From the NCBI RefSeq assembly GCF_900099995.1, contig NZ_FNCZ01000005.1, positions 87,456 through 151,455 on the forward strand: DNA of 64,000 nucleotides, written 5' to 3'. Below are positions 51,472 through 60,543 of this stretch, piece by piece. A model generated the notes under the pieces. The model had not been told where the DNA came from and searched no databases. It was given only the letters and a program-made list of their open reading frames with translations. Both the position numbers and the translations under genes were made by a program. The stretch is from Winogradskyella thalassocola. GTDB taxonomy: Bacteria; Bacteroidota; Bacteroidia; Flavobacteriales; Flavobacteriaceae. The first letter of the stretch is position 1; each line of letters starts with the position of its first letter.

Positions 51472-51661
51472 ACTGAGCATTACTGAGAAACAAAATATAT
51501 TTTGTTTCGAAAGTAGCAAACAACGTTTGCCGAAGTATCTGTGAAAAAATTTGTGAATCATTTAACTTAAGCTTAGGACTGTCTGTAAGGTTTTTAGCTG
51601 TGAATTTTAAATTAGATTCCTACCTTCGCACGACTGATAAATATGTAAATATAAGTACCCT

Positions 51662-52282
51662 ATGTTTTTTCAAGTCATAGATATATTAGGAACTATTGCT
51701 TTTGCCATATCTGGTGCATTAGTAGCTATGAATAAACGGATGGATCCATTTGGAGTCCTAATAATTGCTTTTGTGACAGCTGTTGGAGGTGGAACATTAC
51801 GAGATGTTATGATTGGTATTGAACCCGTATCATGGATGCGAAATATGACTTTCGTTTACGTGATTATAAGTTCTGCGTTTTTTGCTGTATTATTCAGAAA
51901 GCGAATTAACTACCTCAGGAAATCACTCTTTTTATTCGATACTATTGGGATTTCACTTTATACGGTTGTGGGGATCGAAACTGGACTTGTTGCTGGTTTA
52001 CATCCATTCATTTGTATTGCTATGGGCACAATGACAGCCTGTTTCGGTGGGGTGTTGAGAGATATTTTATGTAATGAAATTCCTGTGATTTTCAGAAAAG
52101 AAATCTATGCAACGGCTTGCATTTTGGGTGGAATCACCTATTTCTTGCTGTTACAATTTTTTGAAGATAGAAACATCTTATTCGTTATCGTTGGTTTAGT
52201 TGTTATGACCGTTAGATTAATTGCGGTGCGCTATAAAATTAGTTTACCTACTTTGTATAAGAAGGACGAAGGTATACTCTAA
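51662..52282 (+). CDS. Trimeric intracellular cation channel (TRIC/YadS/UPF0126) family protein
   Basis: A 206-aa protein with seven short transmembrane helices in two repeats of the UPF0126 pattern: LGTIAFAISGALVAMNKRMDPFGVLIIAFVTAVGGGTLRDVMIG and GIETGLVAGLHPFICIAMGTMTACFGGVLRDILCNEIPVIFRKEIYATACILGG. The GGGTLRD / GGVLRD motifs line the pore in homologues that conduct monovalent cations. It is monocistronic. Confidence 0.93.
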   Translation: MFFQVIDILGTIAFAISGALVAMNKRMDPFGVLIIAFVTAVGGGTLRDVMIGIEPVSWMRNMTFVYVIISSAFFAVLFRKRINYLRKSLFLFDTIGISLYTVVGIETGLVAGLHPFICIAMGTMTACFGGVLRDILCNEIPVIFRKEIYATACILGGITYFLLLQFFEDRNILFVIVGLVVMTVRLIAVRYKISLPTLYKKDEGIL

Positions 52283-52285
52283 TTT

Positions 52286-53026
52286 TTAGACCTTGTTATA
52301 ACTAGTTTTATCTTTTTTAGTCTTTCCCCAGGCAATAACATTAACACCGTTAGAATATTGAATTTTGTTTGGTTTGTTTTTTAGAAGATTTTTAAACCTT
52401 GGATAATTGAAGTCTAGTTTTGTGATGTCGATGTTATGAATTGGCCATTCTAAATGATGAATTTCAAACGCGTTTATAGCTTGTTTTGTGTCTTGAAAAA
52501 GAGCATATCTTTCCGTTAACCATTGGTCTAATTTAGATTTTGTTTCAATTGCTTCTCTAATTGAAAACGTAAGATCTAATTTGTCATTAAACGCAGCATT
52601 GGAAGATTGGTATTGGTTTGCTGTTCGTTTAATTTTTGAATAGCGATAAGGAAGTTCAGAAATACTTTTTGCAATTTTACAAGATAATTGTTTCCCTCCT
52701 TCAATACTTAAAAAATAGACTCCGGTTTTATGACCAGATTTCACATAAGTTCTAATATTAATTTCATCAAAATCTGAAATTGGTGAGAACGACGGCAAAT
52801 ATTTAGGCCTGATTTTTTCCATTGTAAATGCTACAACGGAAACCCAGGGTTTGCCCTCAAAAAGGTCAATTTCTAATTCTTTTGGTACCAATTTTTTGAG
52901 TTCCTCCAATTCAACTTCCCAATGAAGAAATATGGCATTATTCCATTCTTGATAGAATTTCCAATTTTCAGTGGGTATTTTCCAAGGTCTGTGTTCAGCG
53001 GTTTTTAATAGGTCTTGGATTTTCAT
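52286..53026 (-). CDS. DUF2071 (YqjF-like) family protein
   Basis: A cytoplasmic 246-aa protein with the DUF2071 start (RPWKIPTENWKFYQEWNNAIFLHWEVELEELKKLVPKELEIDLFEGKPWVSVVAFTM) and the INIRTYVKSGHKTGVYFLSIEG strand motif. A C-terminal NGVNVIAWG ends the fold. The family belongs to the acetoacetate decarboxylase-like fold, with unknown activity. It is convergent with the TRIC gene (3 bp apart). Confidence 0.9.
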   Translation of the reverse strand: MKIQDLLKTAEHRPWKIPTENWKFYQEWNNAIFLHWEVELEELKKLVPKELEIDLFEGKPWVSVVAFTMEKIRPKYLPSFSPISDFDEINIRTYVKSGHKTGVYFLSIEGGKQLSCKIAKSISELPYRYSKIKRTANQYQSSNAAFNDKLDLTFSIREAIETKSKLDQWLTERYALFQDTKQAINAFEIHHLEWPIHNIDITKLDFNYPRFKNLLKNKPNKIQYSNGVNVIAWGKTKKDKTSYNKV

Positions 53027-53042
53027 TTTTTGAGTTGAATGC

Positions 53043-53732
53043 TTAGTTTTTGTTCGAATCGTTTTTAACCACCATTAGCTTTATTGCTTTTTCAGAATCT
53101 TCTATAATCATAATTTTATAGTGCTTCCATTCTATAATTAGATCCTTGTCTTCAGCTTTATTTAACGACGTAAATGACACCGTTTTCTGCTCATCGTCTT
53201 CTGATAATAACATATGATACGAATTAAAGGCATCGGTCTGATTTCCATTTATGTCCTCTGACGATTCTCCAATATAATCTTTAAATAGAATTTGAAGGTT
53301 ACCTATAACAGCGGTTTGTCCTAAATCAATAAACATTGGCTTTCCAAATTCTAATTTTGTAACAACTAACGCTACGTTGTTTTTCTCAATTTTTAAATCA
53401 AAAGAATAGTTTTGATAAGCTTTTGGGTAATTTGTTTTTTTACGATCGCTAAACGCATCATAACACCAGAGAAAAGTAGCGTATTTTGTGTTGTTATTAA
53501 ATACGTTTAATTCGAGTTGAATTTGAGGTGAGTTGGTGTTTAATAATTTTGATTGAATGAATAGGTTAACAGGTTCTATAACCAATGCTTCAAATTGAAT
53601 ACTAGGATTTTTTCCTGTTTTTAAAGGTATTGCAATAGAATCGTTTGTCATGCTATTTTCTGATTGTGCATATCCTGTGTGTTGTATGTATACAAGTAGT
53701 AAAATCAATATGCTAAAGGTGAGAACCTTCAT
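53043..53732 (-). CDS. Exported protein of unknown function, 229 aa
   Basis: The signal peptide ends at GYAQ (residue 22). The mature part is rich in beta strands and asparagine: SIQFEALVIEPVNLFIQSKL, IQLELNVFNNNTKYATFLWCYDAFSDRKKTNYPKAY, FGKPMFIDLGQTAVIGNLQILFKDY. I do not recognise the family. It lies between the DUF2071 gene and a small membrane gene, 16 and 19 bp away, and may be cotranscribed. Confidence 0.7.
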   Translation of the reverse strand: MKVLTFSILILLLVYIQHTGYAQSENSMTNDSIAIPLKTGKNPSIQFEALVIEPVNLFIQSKLLNTNSPQIQLELNVFNNNTKYATFLWCYDAFSDRKKTNYPKAYQNYSFDLKIEKNNVALVVTKLEFGKPMFIDLGQTAVIGNLQILFKDYIGESSEDINGNQTDAFNSYHMLLSEDDEQKTVSFTSLNKAEDKDLIIEWKHYKIMIIEDSEKAIKLMVVKNDSNKN

Positions 53733-53751
53733 AGTTTAGTGTGATTTATCG

Positions 53752-54123
53752 TTAAAAAAGTCTATCAAATTTGAATGCTAACATATAATAAAGTAGGCCT
53801 ATTGTCGCCAATAAATGAAGTCCAAATCCAATACTATTTATGACTTTGACGGGCATTTTATTATAAAAACCAAAAATAGCATATAACGCAAATAGTAAAA
53901 TACAAGCTTCCAAACCGATGAACACTAATTCTCTAAATTCAAAGTTATGCTCTTTTATATTCGGAATAGTGATAGCCCAAAAAACAAATATACCGATTAC
54001 CATAGCCATATTAAAATACGGAATTATTAACGTTGATTTTTCCTTTTTGCATGCGACGATTATGGCTGCTAAATGGCAAATCAAGATTATAATTAGCGTT
54101 GTGTTGATATATGTGTCATTCAT
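53752..54123 (-). CDS. Small polytopic membrane protein, 123 aa
   Basis: Four transmembrane segments cover nearly the whole length (about 7-24, 32-51, 64-86, 96-118), with KKEKST and KEHNFEFRE loops. I do not recognise a family. It is 19 bp upstream of the exported 229-aa protein. Its start borders an IS110-like remnant, so the end of the operon is the edge of old mobile DNA. Confidence 0.7.
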   Translation of the reverse strand: MNDTYINTTLIIILICHLAAIIVACKKEKSTLIIPYFNMAMVIGIFVFWAITIPNIKEHNFEFRELVFIGLEACILLFALYAIFGFYNKMPVKVINSIGFGLHLLATIGLLYYMLAFKFDRLF

Positions 54124-54125
54124 AA

Positions 54126-54479
54126 GTGAATGTAAGTGAGTTTGTGGCGTGTTTAGAGAACGAATTTAACAAATTCAAACTGAATAGACCCGAGTGTAGC
54201 AAACTGGCGAAGCAAAACTTGAGAAATTTATTATTTATGTGCAGTTTTAATGTATGTAAACAAAACAAAACAAAACAAAGCTTGCCGAGATCTTTACGAG
54301 CGCATAGTTGCCAAAGGAAAGCGTAAAAAAAAATGGTGTCAATAGTTGTTTGTAGTAATCTACTAAAGCAGGCCTTTGCAATCGCTAAATCGGGATTAAT
54401 ATATGATGGAAACTATAAAAGTACTTTAGTGAAACATTAATGCGTTTTTACTTGTTTTTTGTCACAGTACTTTGTTGTG
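54126..54479 (+). pseudogene. IS110-like transposase 3' remnant, copy 1, with IS right end
   Basis: The plus strand reads, with two frameshifts, as the C-terminal end of an IS110/IS1111 transposase: CSKLAKQNLRNLLFMCSF, then (after a CAAAA-repeat slip) NKACRDLYERIVAKGKRKK, then (after an A-run slip) MVSIVVCSNLLKQAFAIAKS and GLIYDGNYKSTLVKH, with stop TAA at 54438. A 39-bp tail follows to TTTGTTGTG (54479). The last 120 bp are 92% identical to the copy at 62378-62497. The 5' part of the element is deleted. This also explains the gap 54124-54511. Confidence 0.65.
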
Positions 54480-54511
54480 CTTTCGGCTTTTTTTTACCTA
54501 ATTTGTTTGGC

Positions 54512-55018
54512 TTAAATTGGTTCCCATAATTCAATTTTATTTCCCTCTTTGTCCAAAATATGAATAAATTTTCCATAGTCGTAAGTCTCAATACTGTCAA
54601 GTAGAGTTACGCCGTTTCCTTTAAGTTTCTTTACAAGTCCCTCAATATTCTGAACTTGATAATTAATCATAAATTCCTTTTTGGATGGTGAAAAATATTT
54701 GTCTCCTTTTTTAAACGGTTTCCATTGAAGAGAGTTTATGTGTTCAGGATTATTTAAATCTCTGCTGTCAAAACTCGAAGAACCCCAATCATTCATTTCA
54801 ATTCCTAAATTATCAGAGTACCATTTTTGAGTTTCTTCCAAGTTTTCGGAATAAAAGAAAATTCCTCCAACACCAGTTACTTTTGGTGTATTGTCAACTT
54901 TAGTAGCTGGCTTGTCCGTTTGTTCATTATTATTTGCCATATCTTTGGTTTTTTTATGTATCGAGTTGCAACTTACGAGTATTGTTATAATCGACATTGC
55001 TAGTATTAATTTATTCAT
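54512..55018 (-). CDS. VOC (glyoxalase/bleomycin-resistance) family lipoprotein
   Basis: ATG 55018 gives a lipoprotein signal (MNKLILAMSIITILVSCNS, Cys 17), a polar linker and one VOC module: VGGIFFYSENLEETQKWYSDNLGIEMNDWG, YQVQNIEGLVKKLKGNGVTLLD and FIHILDKEGNKIELWEP. Export of a VOC protein as a lipoprotein is unusual. The gene has an IS110-like remnant at its 3' side and a flanking sequence on the 5' side that resembles the one beside the ParDE pair, so it looks like an acquired module. Longer in-frame start at 55066 is not preferred. Confidence 0.85.
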   Translation of the reverse strand: MNKLILAMSIITILVSCNSIHKKTKDMANNNEQTDKPATKVDNTPKVTGVGGIFFYSENLEETQKWYSDNLGIEMNDWGSSSFDSRDLNNPEHINSLQWKPFKKGDKYFSPSKKEFMINYQVQNIEGLVKKLKGNGVTLLDSIETYDYGKFIHILDKEGNKIELWEPI

Positions 55019-55060
55019 TGCACTATTTTTAAAGTTATTACTGTTCTTTTTACAGCTGAC

Positions 55061-55089
55061 GCACAATTAGTTAAATAACCATAAATATA
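55061..55089. repeat. Cassette-like boundary on the 5' side of the VOC gene
   Basis: GCACAATTAGTTAAATAACC followed by ATAAATATA aligns with the boundary at 63101-63132 (GCACACAACAAGTTATATAA then CAATAAATATA). GCACAA here is the inverse complement of TTGTGC at 54475-54480, across the gene. GTTAAAT fits GTTRRRY, the attC core heptamer. The resemblance is short. Confidence 0.4.
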
Positions 55090-55220
55090 CATATTATCCC
55101 AAATAATAATTAGAATAACAGTAGCTTTAAATAAAGCTTAATGCGTTATTACATAGCTATAAATCCCTAAATACAATGTGTAAAAAAAGTTAGTCTATTT
55201 ATAGTCGTGTTTGTTGGTAC

Positions 55221-55673
55221 TCAAACGCCAAACTGAGTTAAATGATGATCTAAGTGTTTATAGAACATATTATTCCATTCGGTTTTAGATAATTTCCCAA
55301 AAGAATGATTCTCTTTTTGATCAAAATAAGCGCTTCCTAATTCTTGGGCTTTAGTGATATAAGTTACTAATCTGTCTTTTTCTATATTAAAATCTTTCTC
55401 ATTGGTAACTAAAAATACTGGTGCTGTACGACCGTTTTTCTTATAGGGTTTTTCGCTAACAACTGTATTTTTTATAAATGTTTTAAGCATCCACTTCATA
55501 AATCCTTTTGGTTTGGGATGCTTGTCTTCAAAATCTAATTCATAAGTAACATTACAATGTGCTAGCATTTGGTCACTAGACATTTTTCCCCAAATTGGTT
55601 TTGTAGTTGGTTCTAATTTATTGATGCGCTCAATAACTTCAGTGGTAACGGTTTTTTCAAAAATATTTTTCAT
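55221..55673 (-). CDS. DUF1569/DinB-like domain protein
   Basis: A 150-aa helical protein: LEPTTKPIWGKMSSDQMLAHCNVTYELDF, then FMKWMLKTFIKNTVVSEKPYKKNGRTAPVFLV, and a C-terminal HSFGKLSKTEWNNMFYKHLDHHLTQFGV. The MLAHC and KHLDHHLxQFG histidines are the three-His metal site expected in the DinB/DUF1569 fold. It is probably a metal-dependent hydrolase or thiol S-transferase, unproven. Single-gene unit. Confidence 0.87.
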   Translation of the reverse strand: MKNIFEKTVTTEVIERINKLEPTTKPIWGKMSSDQMLAHCNVTYELDFEDKHPKPKGFMKWMLKTFIKNTVVSEKPYKKNGRTAPVFLVTNEKDFNIEKDRLVTYITKAQELGSAYFDQKENHSFGKLSKTEWNNMFYKHLDHHLTQFGV

Positions 55674-55775
55674 GGTTGACTTTTAATAGCGATTTTAACT
55701 TTAATTCAAGGCTAAATATAAACATTATTCTATAGGTCTAACGTTTGTAAAACACGTGTTTACAATATAATAATG

Positions 55776-55817
55776 TACAAAAAGAAAGCCACTCTACATT
55801 GCTGTAAAATGGCTTTC
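55776..55817 (-). terminator. Terminator of the RND efflux operon
   Basis: On the minus strand GAAAGCCA / TGGCTTTC with an AT loop is followed by five T, 20 bp past the TolC-like stop. Confidence 0.85.
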
Positions 55818-55837
55818 AGATTTAGGGCACTCTTCAA

Positions 55838-57280
55838 CTAATTCCATCCACCACCTAAGACCTGATAAATTTTAACGTTAGCTAAAAATTGATCTCTTTT
55901 GGTTTCAATAATTTCAAGTTTGGAATCTAATGCCTCTCTTTGTGTCAATAAAACTTCCGTATATTCTGCCCTGGCAGATTTAAAAAGCTGTATGGAAAGG
56001 TCAATAGCTTCAGTCATGGCATCGACCTGTTTGGCTTTTAAATCATAATTTGATTTTAAATTGTTAATGTCAGAAAGGGTATTGGCGACTTCGATATAAC
56101 CGTTTAAAATGGCTTTTTCATACTCAAAAACAGCCTGTAATTGTCGGCTGTTGGCATTGCTGTAATCTGCTTTAATGGCATTTCTGTTTATTAATGGACT
56201 TACCATATCGCCAACTAACGAATACAAAACCGATTCTGGTGTGCTGGTTAAATACTTTGTTTTAAAAGCTTGTAAACCAACACCAGCTTTAATCCCTATG
56301 GAAGGATAGAAGTTAGCTTTGGCAATTTTAACATTCAATTTTGAAGCAGCTAATTCATATTCTGCTTGTTTGATATCTGGTCTGTTTTCTAAAAGTTGAG
56401 CTGGAATACCGGCTTCAATAGCATCAATAGGACGATCAATAAAATCAGTAGCATCTCTATCAATAGCTTGTGGATAACGCCCTAATAAGAAGTTGATCTT
56501 ATTTTCTGTTTCTACAATCTGTTGACGAATCTCAAATTTATTACTTTGATTTTTAAATACTTCAGCTTCAAAACGTCTCACTGCTAATTGCGTAGCTCTT
56601 GCTGCTTGCTTTTGAAGTTTTACCATTTCTAAAGCATTTATCTGAATGTCTAAATTCTGCTCAATAATGTTTAATTGATTGTCTAGTGCTAAAAGCTCGT
56701 AGTATGAATTAGCAATTTCAGAAACAATATTAGTGACCATAAAATTCTTGCCTTCAATGGTACTTAGATATTCTAAAACAGCGGCTTTTTTCCCGTTACG
56801 CAGTTTTTTCCACACGTCTAGTTCCCATGACACATCTAACCCTACGGAAAAATCAGTTAAAGGTTCTGGGAATTCTTCGCCTTCTCGGATGTTTAACTGC
56901 TGTTCTACAGCACCATTTCTCGTGTATTCACCAACTTTTTCAACTTCAGCACCTGCGTAAACGTTGACAAATGGTAGATATTCCCCTTTTCTAACCTTCA
57001 CTTCATTATTAGCCATCACAATTTGTTGTAGCATAATATGAAGCTCCTGGTTGTTGGTCAAAGCAGTATCAATTAAGGCTACTAACTTTGGGTCGGAAAA
57101 GAAACTCTTCCACTGTACAATAGCCGTATTAGCTGAATCTGAGGATCTATTTTGGTACTGCTTTGGTAGGTCGACATTGTCTTCTCTAATTGCCTTTTGC
57201 GTAGGTACACAAGAAAAGAGTACCAGCAAGGTGAGCATACCGATAAGGTACGATTTTCTATATTTTTTTATCTTAGTCAT
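55838..57280 (-). CDS. TolC/OprM-like outer-membrane efflux lipoprotein
   Basis: A lipoprotein signal (ends LFSCVPTQK, Cys 24) is followed by the NodT/OprM-type outer-membrane channel fold: two repeats with ELHIMLQQIVMANNEVKVRKGEYLPFVNVYAGAE and PAQLLENRPDIKQAEYELAASKLNVKIAKANFYPSIG (the RPDI..AE motif). 480 aa. It is last in the RND operon, overlapping the pump gene by 8 bp. It provides the outer-membrane duct. Confidence 0.94.
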   Translation of the reverse strand: MTKIKKYRKSYLIGMLTLLVLFSCVPTQKAIREDNVDLPKQYQNRSSDSANTAIVQWKSFFSDPKLVALIDTALTNNQELHIMLQQIVMANNEVKVRKGEYLPFVNVYAGAEVEKVGEYTRNGAVEQQLNIREGEEFPEPLTDFSVGLDVSWELDVWKKLRNGKKAAVLEYLSTIEGKNFMVTNIVSEIANSYYELLALDNQLNIIEQNLDIQINALEMVKLQKQAARATQLAVRRFEAEVFKNQSNKFEIRQQIVETENKINFLLGRYPQAIDRDATDFIDRPIDAIEAGIPAQLLENRPDIKQAEYELAASKLNVKIAKANFYPSIGIKAGVGLQAFKTKYLTSTPESVLYSLVGDMVSPLINRNAIKADYSNANSRQLQAVFEYEKAILNGYIEVANTLSDINNLKSNYDLKAKQVDAMTEAIDLSIQLFKSARAEYTEVLLTQREALDSKLEIIETKRDQFLANVKIYQVLGGGWN

Positions 57281-60200
57281 CGTTTCTGTTTTTACGAAGT
57301 TTTTTCAATAGTTTTCTGAGCTTACTGATTTCTTCAGCATTGGTTGCAGTTTGATTTTTAGTTTCACTAACGCGCATCATTTCCTCAGAAATGGGCTCGC
57401 TGGCTTCATCTTTGATAAGACTTTTACCGTCTGCCATTTTTGCAAAAACGTAGTACAGTCCCGGAATGATTAAAACCCCACCAAGTGTACCGATAAGCAT
57501 ACCACCTAAAGCAGAGCCACCAATGGTTCTGTTACCAATAGCACCTGCTCCCGAGGCAATAACTAATGGAATTAATCCGGCAATAAAAGCAAACGATGTC
57601 ATTAATATAGGTCTAAATCTCGCTTTAGAGGCTTCAATAGCGGCTTCTAAAATAGTAGCTCCTTGTCGGCGTTTTTGTACCGCAAATTCTACAATTAATA
57701 CCGCATTTTTACCGAGTAAACCAACCAACATAATCACACCGATTTGGGCGTAAACATCATTGGCTAATCCCATAGCTTTAAGTAAAATGAACGAACCAAA
57801 GACACCAACTGGCAAGGATAAAATAACCGCAAAAGGCAATAGGAAGCTTTCATATTGTGCTGCTAAAACGAAGTACACAAATATGAGTACGACGATAAAG
57901 ATGTAAATAGATTCATTCCCTCTTTGAGCTTCATCAAAACTTAAACCTTCCCAGGCAATATCATAGCCTCGAGGTAATTGTGTTGCTGCCACTTCTTTTA
58001 TGGCTTTAATAGCATCATCACTGGTAAATCCTGATGCTGGTAATCCTCTGATAGATGCTGAATTGTAAAGGTTATAACGTGTAATTTCGTTAGGACCTAA
58101 CTTTTTCTCAATACTCATAAAAGCCGAATAAGGGACCATTTCTCCTTCTTCATTTTTTACAAATAACTTTTCGAGATCAGAAGGGAGGCGTCGGTATTCT
58201 GGTGCTGCTTGGGTATACACTTTAAAGAAGCGACCAAAACGAATAAAGCCTTGCTCGTACGTACTACCAATTAAAATGTTAAGGTTTTCCATGGCTGTAC
58301 CAATAGTTACACCTTTCTGCATCGCAATTTTATTATTGATTTTCAACTCATATTGTGGATAGTTTGCAGAGAAGAAGGTGAATAAGCCAGTTAACTCTTT
58401 ACGTTTAGATAAGGCTTCAATAAATTCATTATTGACGCTCTCAAAATGATGATAATCTGTAGAGTTTGTTTTATCCAATAATCGCAAAGCAAATCCACCA
58501 GAGGATCCGAAACCAGGTACAGCAGGAGGTTCGAAATATTCAATTATGGCTCCTAAGTTTTTAGTTTCTTCTTCCAACGCTTCCATGATTTCATGAACCG
58601 AGTGTTCACGCTCTGACCAAGGTTTAAGGTTAATTAAACATGTTCCGGCATTAGAGCCACGACCTTCGGTCATAATTTCATAACCTGCTAAAGAAGATAC
58701 GGATTCTACGCCCTCCATTTCCTCACAGATTTTTTGAAGATTTTTAGCTACTTCATTGGTGCGCTCTAAAGTCGCACCTGGTGGTGTTTGAATAATGGCA
58801 TAAATCATTCCTTGGTCTTCGTTAGGAATAAATCCTGCTGGCAGAACTTTATTTGTAAAGAAAATCCCAACACAGAAGGCTGCTAATATACCGAAGGTGA
58901 TAAAGCGTCTTGCTACTATTTTATTTAGAATCTTCACATAGCTTCCGGTAAGTTTTTCGAATCCTCCGTTAAACCAATCAATAAATCTATCTAATGGAGA
59001 GGTTCGTTTTTTGCCATGGTTATTCTTTAATAACATAGCACAAAGTACCGGAGTTAATGTTAGTGCTACTATAGCCGAGATAACGATAGAACCAGCCATT
59101 GTAATTGAGAATTGTCGGTAGAAAACACCCACAGGACCTGTCATAAACGAAATAGGAATAAATACAGAAACCATCACTAACGTAATTGCTACAATAGCTC
59201 CACCAATTTCACCTAAAACTTCAGAAGAGGCTTGATAGGGTGAGAGCTGTTCTTCTTCCATCTTCACATGGACGGCTTCAACCACTACAATGGCATTATC
59301 GACAACTATACCAATGGCTAAAACCAAGGCGAATAATGTAATAAGGTTAATAGATAACCCAAATATTTGCATTACAAAAAAGGCTCCAATTAAAGACACT
59401 GGCACAGCTATAATTGGGATTAATGTAGAACGCCAGTCGCCTAAAAATAAGAATACAACAATTGCAACAAGAATAAATGCATCTCTTAAGGTGTGAATAA
59501 CTTGATCTATAGAGGCATCTAAGAAGTTAGACACATCATAACTAATTTGAAAATCGACTCCAGGAGGCAGATTTACTTCAAGTTCTGCAAGCTTTTCTTT
59601 TACAGCATCGATGACATCACTACCATTACTTCCAAAAGTTTGTTTTAAGACGATTGATGCTGAAGGTTTTCCATCTAAATTAGAATAAATATCAAAAAAT
59701 TCACTTCCTAATTTCACATCGGCAATATTAGCAAGGGTCACTATTTGCCCTTCTTTATTGGCTTTAACAATGATTTCTTCGTATTGCTCGGGCTCGTTGT
59801 AACGGTTTTGATAGGTTAAAACATACTCTAAAGATTGGGCTGTTTTACCAGAGCTTCGTCCCAAACGACCGGGTCGTGCCAAAATACTTTGGTCTTCCAT
59901 AGCTTCTAAAACTTCCTCAGCAGAAATATTATAAGCACGCATACGATCTGGTTTTAACCAAACACGCATGGCGTATTTTCGACTTCCTAAAATTTGTGCA
60001 CTGGCAATACCTTTAATACGTTGTATTTCGGGAATTATTTTGGTGTAGGCATAGTTGTACAAAAACTTTTCGTCATTCTCTTTAACTGTACTCGACAGGT
60101 TAACGTACATTAACATGCTGGGTTGTACTGGTGTAATAATAACTCCTTCACGTTGTACCAACTCCGGAAGTAAAGGCATCACCTGATCGACTCTGGTTTT

Positions 60201-60521
60201 TACTCTCACAACCGCTTCATTGGGGTCTGTGCCTGGTTCAAAAATAATACGTAAAGTTCCTTCACCTGCACTTGTAGCATCTGATGCGATGTAGCGCATA
60301 TCTTGCACACCATTAATTGCGGTTTCTAGTGGAATTAATGTTGAATTCACCAATACATCAGCACTAGAGCCAGGATAGGCAATAAAAATATTAACTGTTG
60401 TAGGTGCAATTTGTGGGAATTGCGATATAGGTAATTGCTTTATAGCTAAACCACCTATAAATATGATGATTACCGAAATGACAATAGCCAAGACGGGTCT
60501 TTTAATAAATTTTTTAAACAT
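57273..60521 (-). CDS. RND (HAE1/AcrB-type) multidrug efflux pump
   Basis: A 1082-aa inner-membrane antiporter with 12 helices. N-terminus: FIKRPVLAIVISVIIIFIGGLAIKQLPISQFPQIAPPTV-like; helix 4 GIVVDNAIVVVEAVHVKME; helix 10 GLLGKNAVLIVEFAVQKRR (the Lys of the proton relay). The second Asp of the usual DD pair is Asn here, which is frequent in Bacteroidota pumps to my recollection. A long charged C-terminal tail ends KKLRKNRND. It overlaps the downstream TolC-like gene and follows the adaptor by 22 bp. Confidence 0.96.
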   Translation of the reverse strand: MFKKFIKRPVLAIVISVIIIFIGGLAIKQLPISQFPQIAPTTVNIFIAYPGSSADVLVNSTLIPLETAINGVQDMRYIASDATSAGEGTLRIIFEPGTDPNEAVVRVKTRVDQVMPLLPELVQREGVIITPVQPSMLMYVNLSSTVKENDEKFLYNYAYTKIIPEIQRIKGIASAQILGSRKYAMRVWLKPDRMRAYNISAEEVLEAMEDQSILARPGRLGRSSGKTAQSLEYVLTYQNRYNEPEQYEEIIVKANKEGQIVTLANIADVKLGSEFFDIYSNLDGKPSASIVLKQTFGSNGSDVIDAVKEKLAELEVNLPPGVDFQISYDVSNFLDASIDQVIHTLRDAFILVAIVVFLFLGDWRSTLIPIIAVPVSLIGAFFVMQIFGLSINLITLFALVLAIGIVVDNAIVVVEAVHVKMEEEQLSPYQASSEVLGEIGGAIVAITLVMVSVFIPISFMTGPVGVFYRQFSITMAGSIVISAIVALTLTPVLCAMLLKNNHGKKRTSPLDRFIDWFNGGFEKLTGSYVKILNKIVARRFITFGILAAFCVGIFFTNKVLPAGFIPNEDQGMIYAIIQTPPGATLERTNEVAKNLQKICEEMEGVESVSSLAGYEIMTEGRGSNAGTCLINLKPWSEREHSVHEIMEALEEETKNLGAIIEYFEPPAVPGFGSSGGFALRLLDKTNSTDYHHFESVNNEFIEALSKRKELTGLFTFFSANYPQYELKINNKIAMQKGVTIGTAMENLNILIGSTYEQGFIRFGRFFKVYTQAAPEYRRLPSDLEKLFVKNEEGEMVPYSAFMSIEKKLGPNEITRYNLYNSASIRGLPASGFTSDDAIKAIKEVAATQLPRGYDIAWEGLSFDEAQRGNESIYIFIVVLIFVYFVLAAQYESFLLPFAVILSLPVGVFGSFILLKAMGLANDVYAQIGVIMLVGLLGKNAVLIVEFAVQKRRQGATILEAAIEASKARFRPILMTSFAFIAGLIPLVIASGAGAIGNRTIGGSALGGMLIGTLGGVLIIPGLYYVFAKMADGKSLIKDEASEPISEEMMRVSETKNQTATNAEEISKLRKLLKKLRKNRNDD

Positions 60522-60543
60522 AATGTCTGTAGATTAGTTAGAA

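Noticed and set aside
54126-54326. 66-aa protein from a GTG start
   Set aside because: It is the decayed transposase reading frame running out after a CAAAA-repeat slip; homology to IS110 continues in another frame.
54475-55089. A canonical integron cassette with full attC
   Set aside because: Only one boundary heptamer (GTTAAAT) fits the attC core. The paired core and the integrase are not seen in the window, so the claim is kept as a hypothesis.
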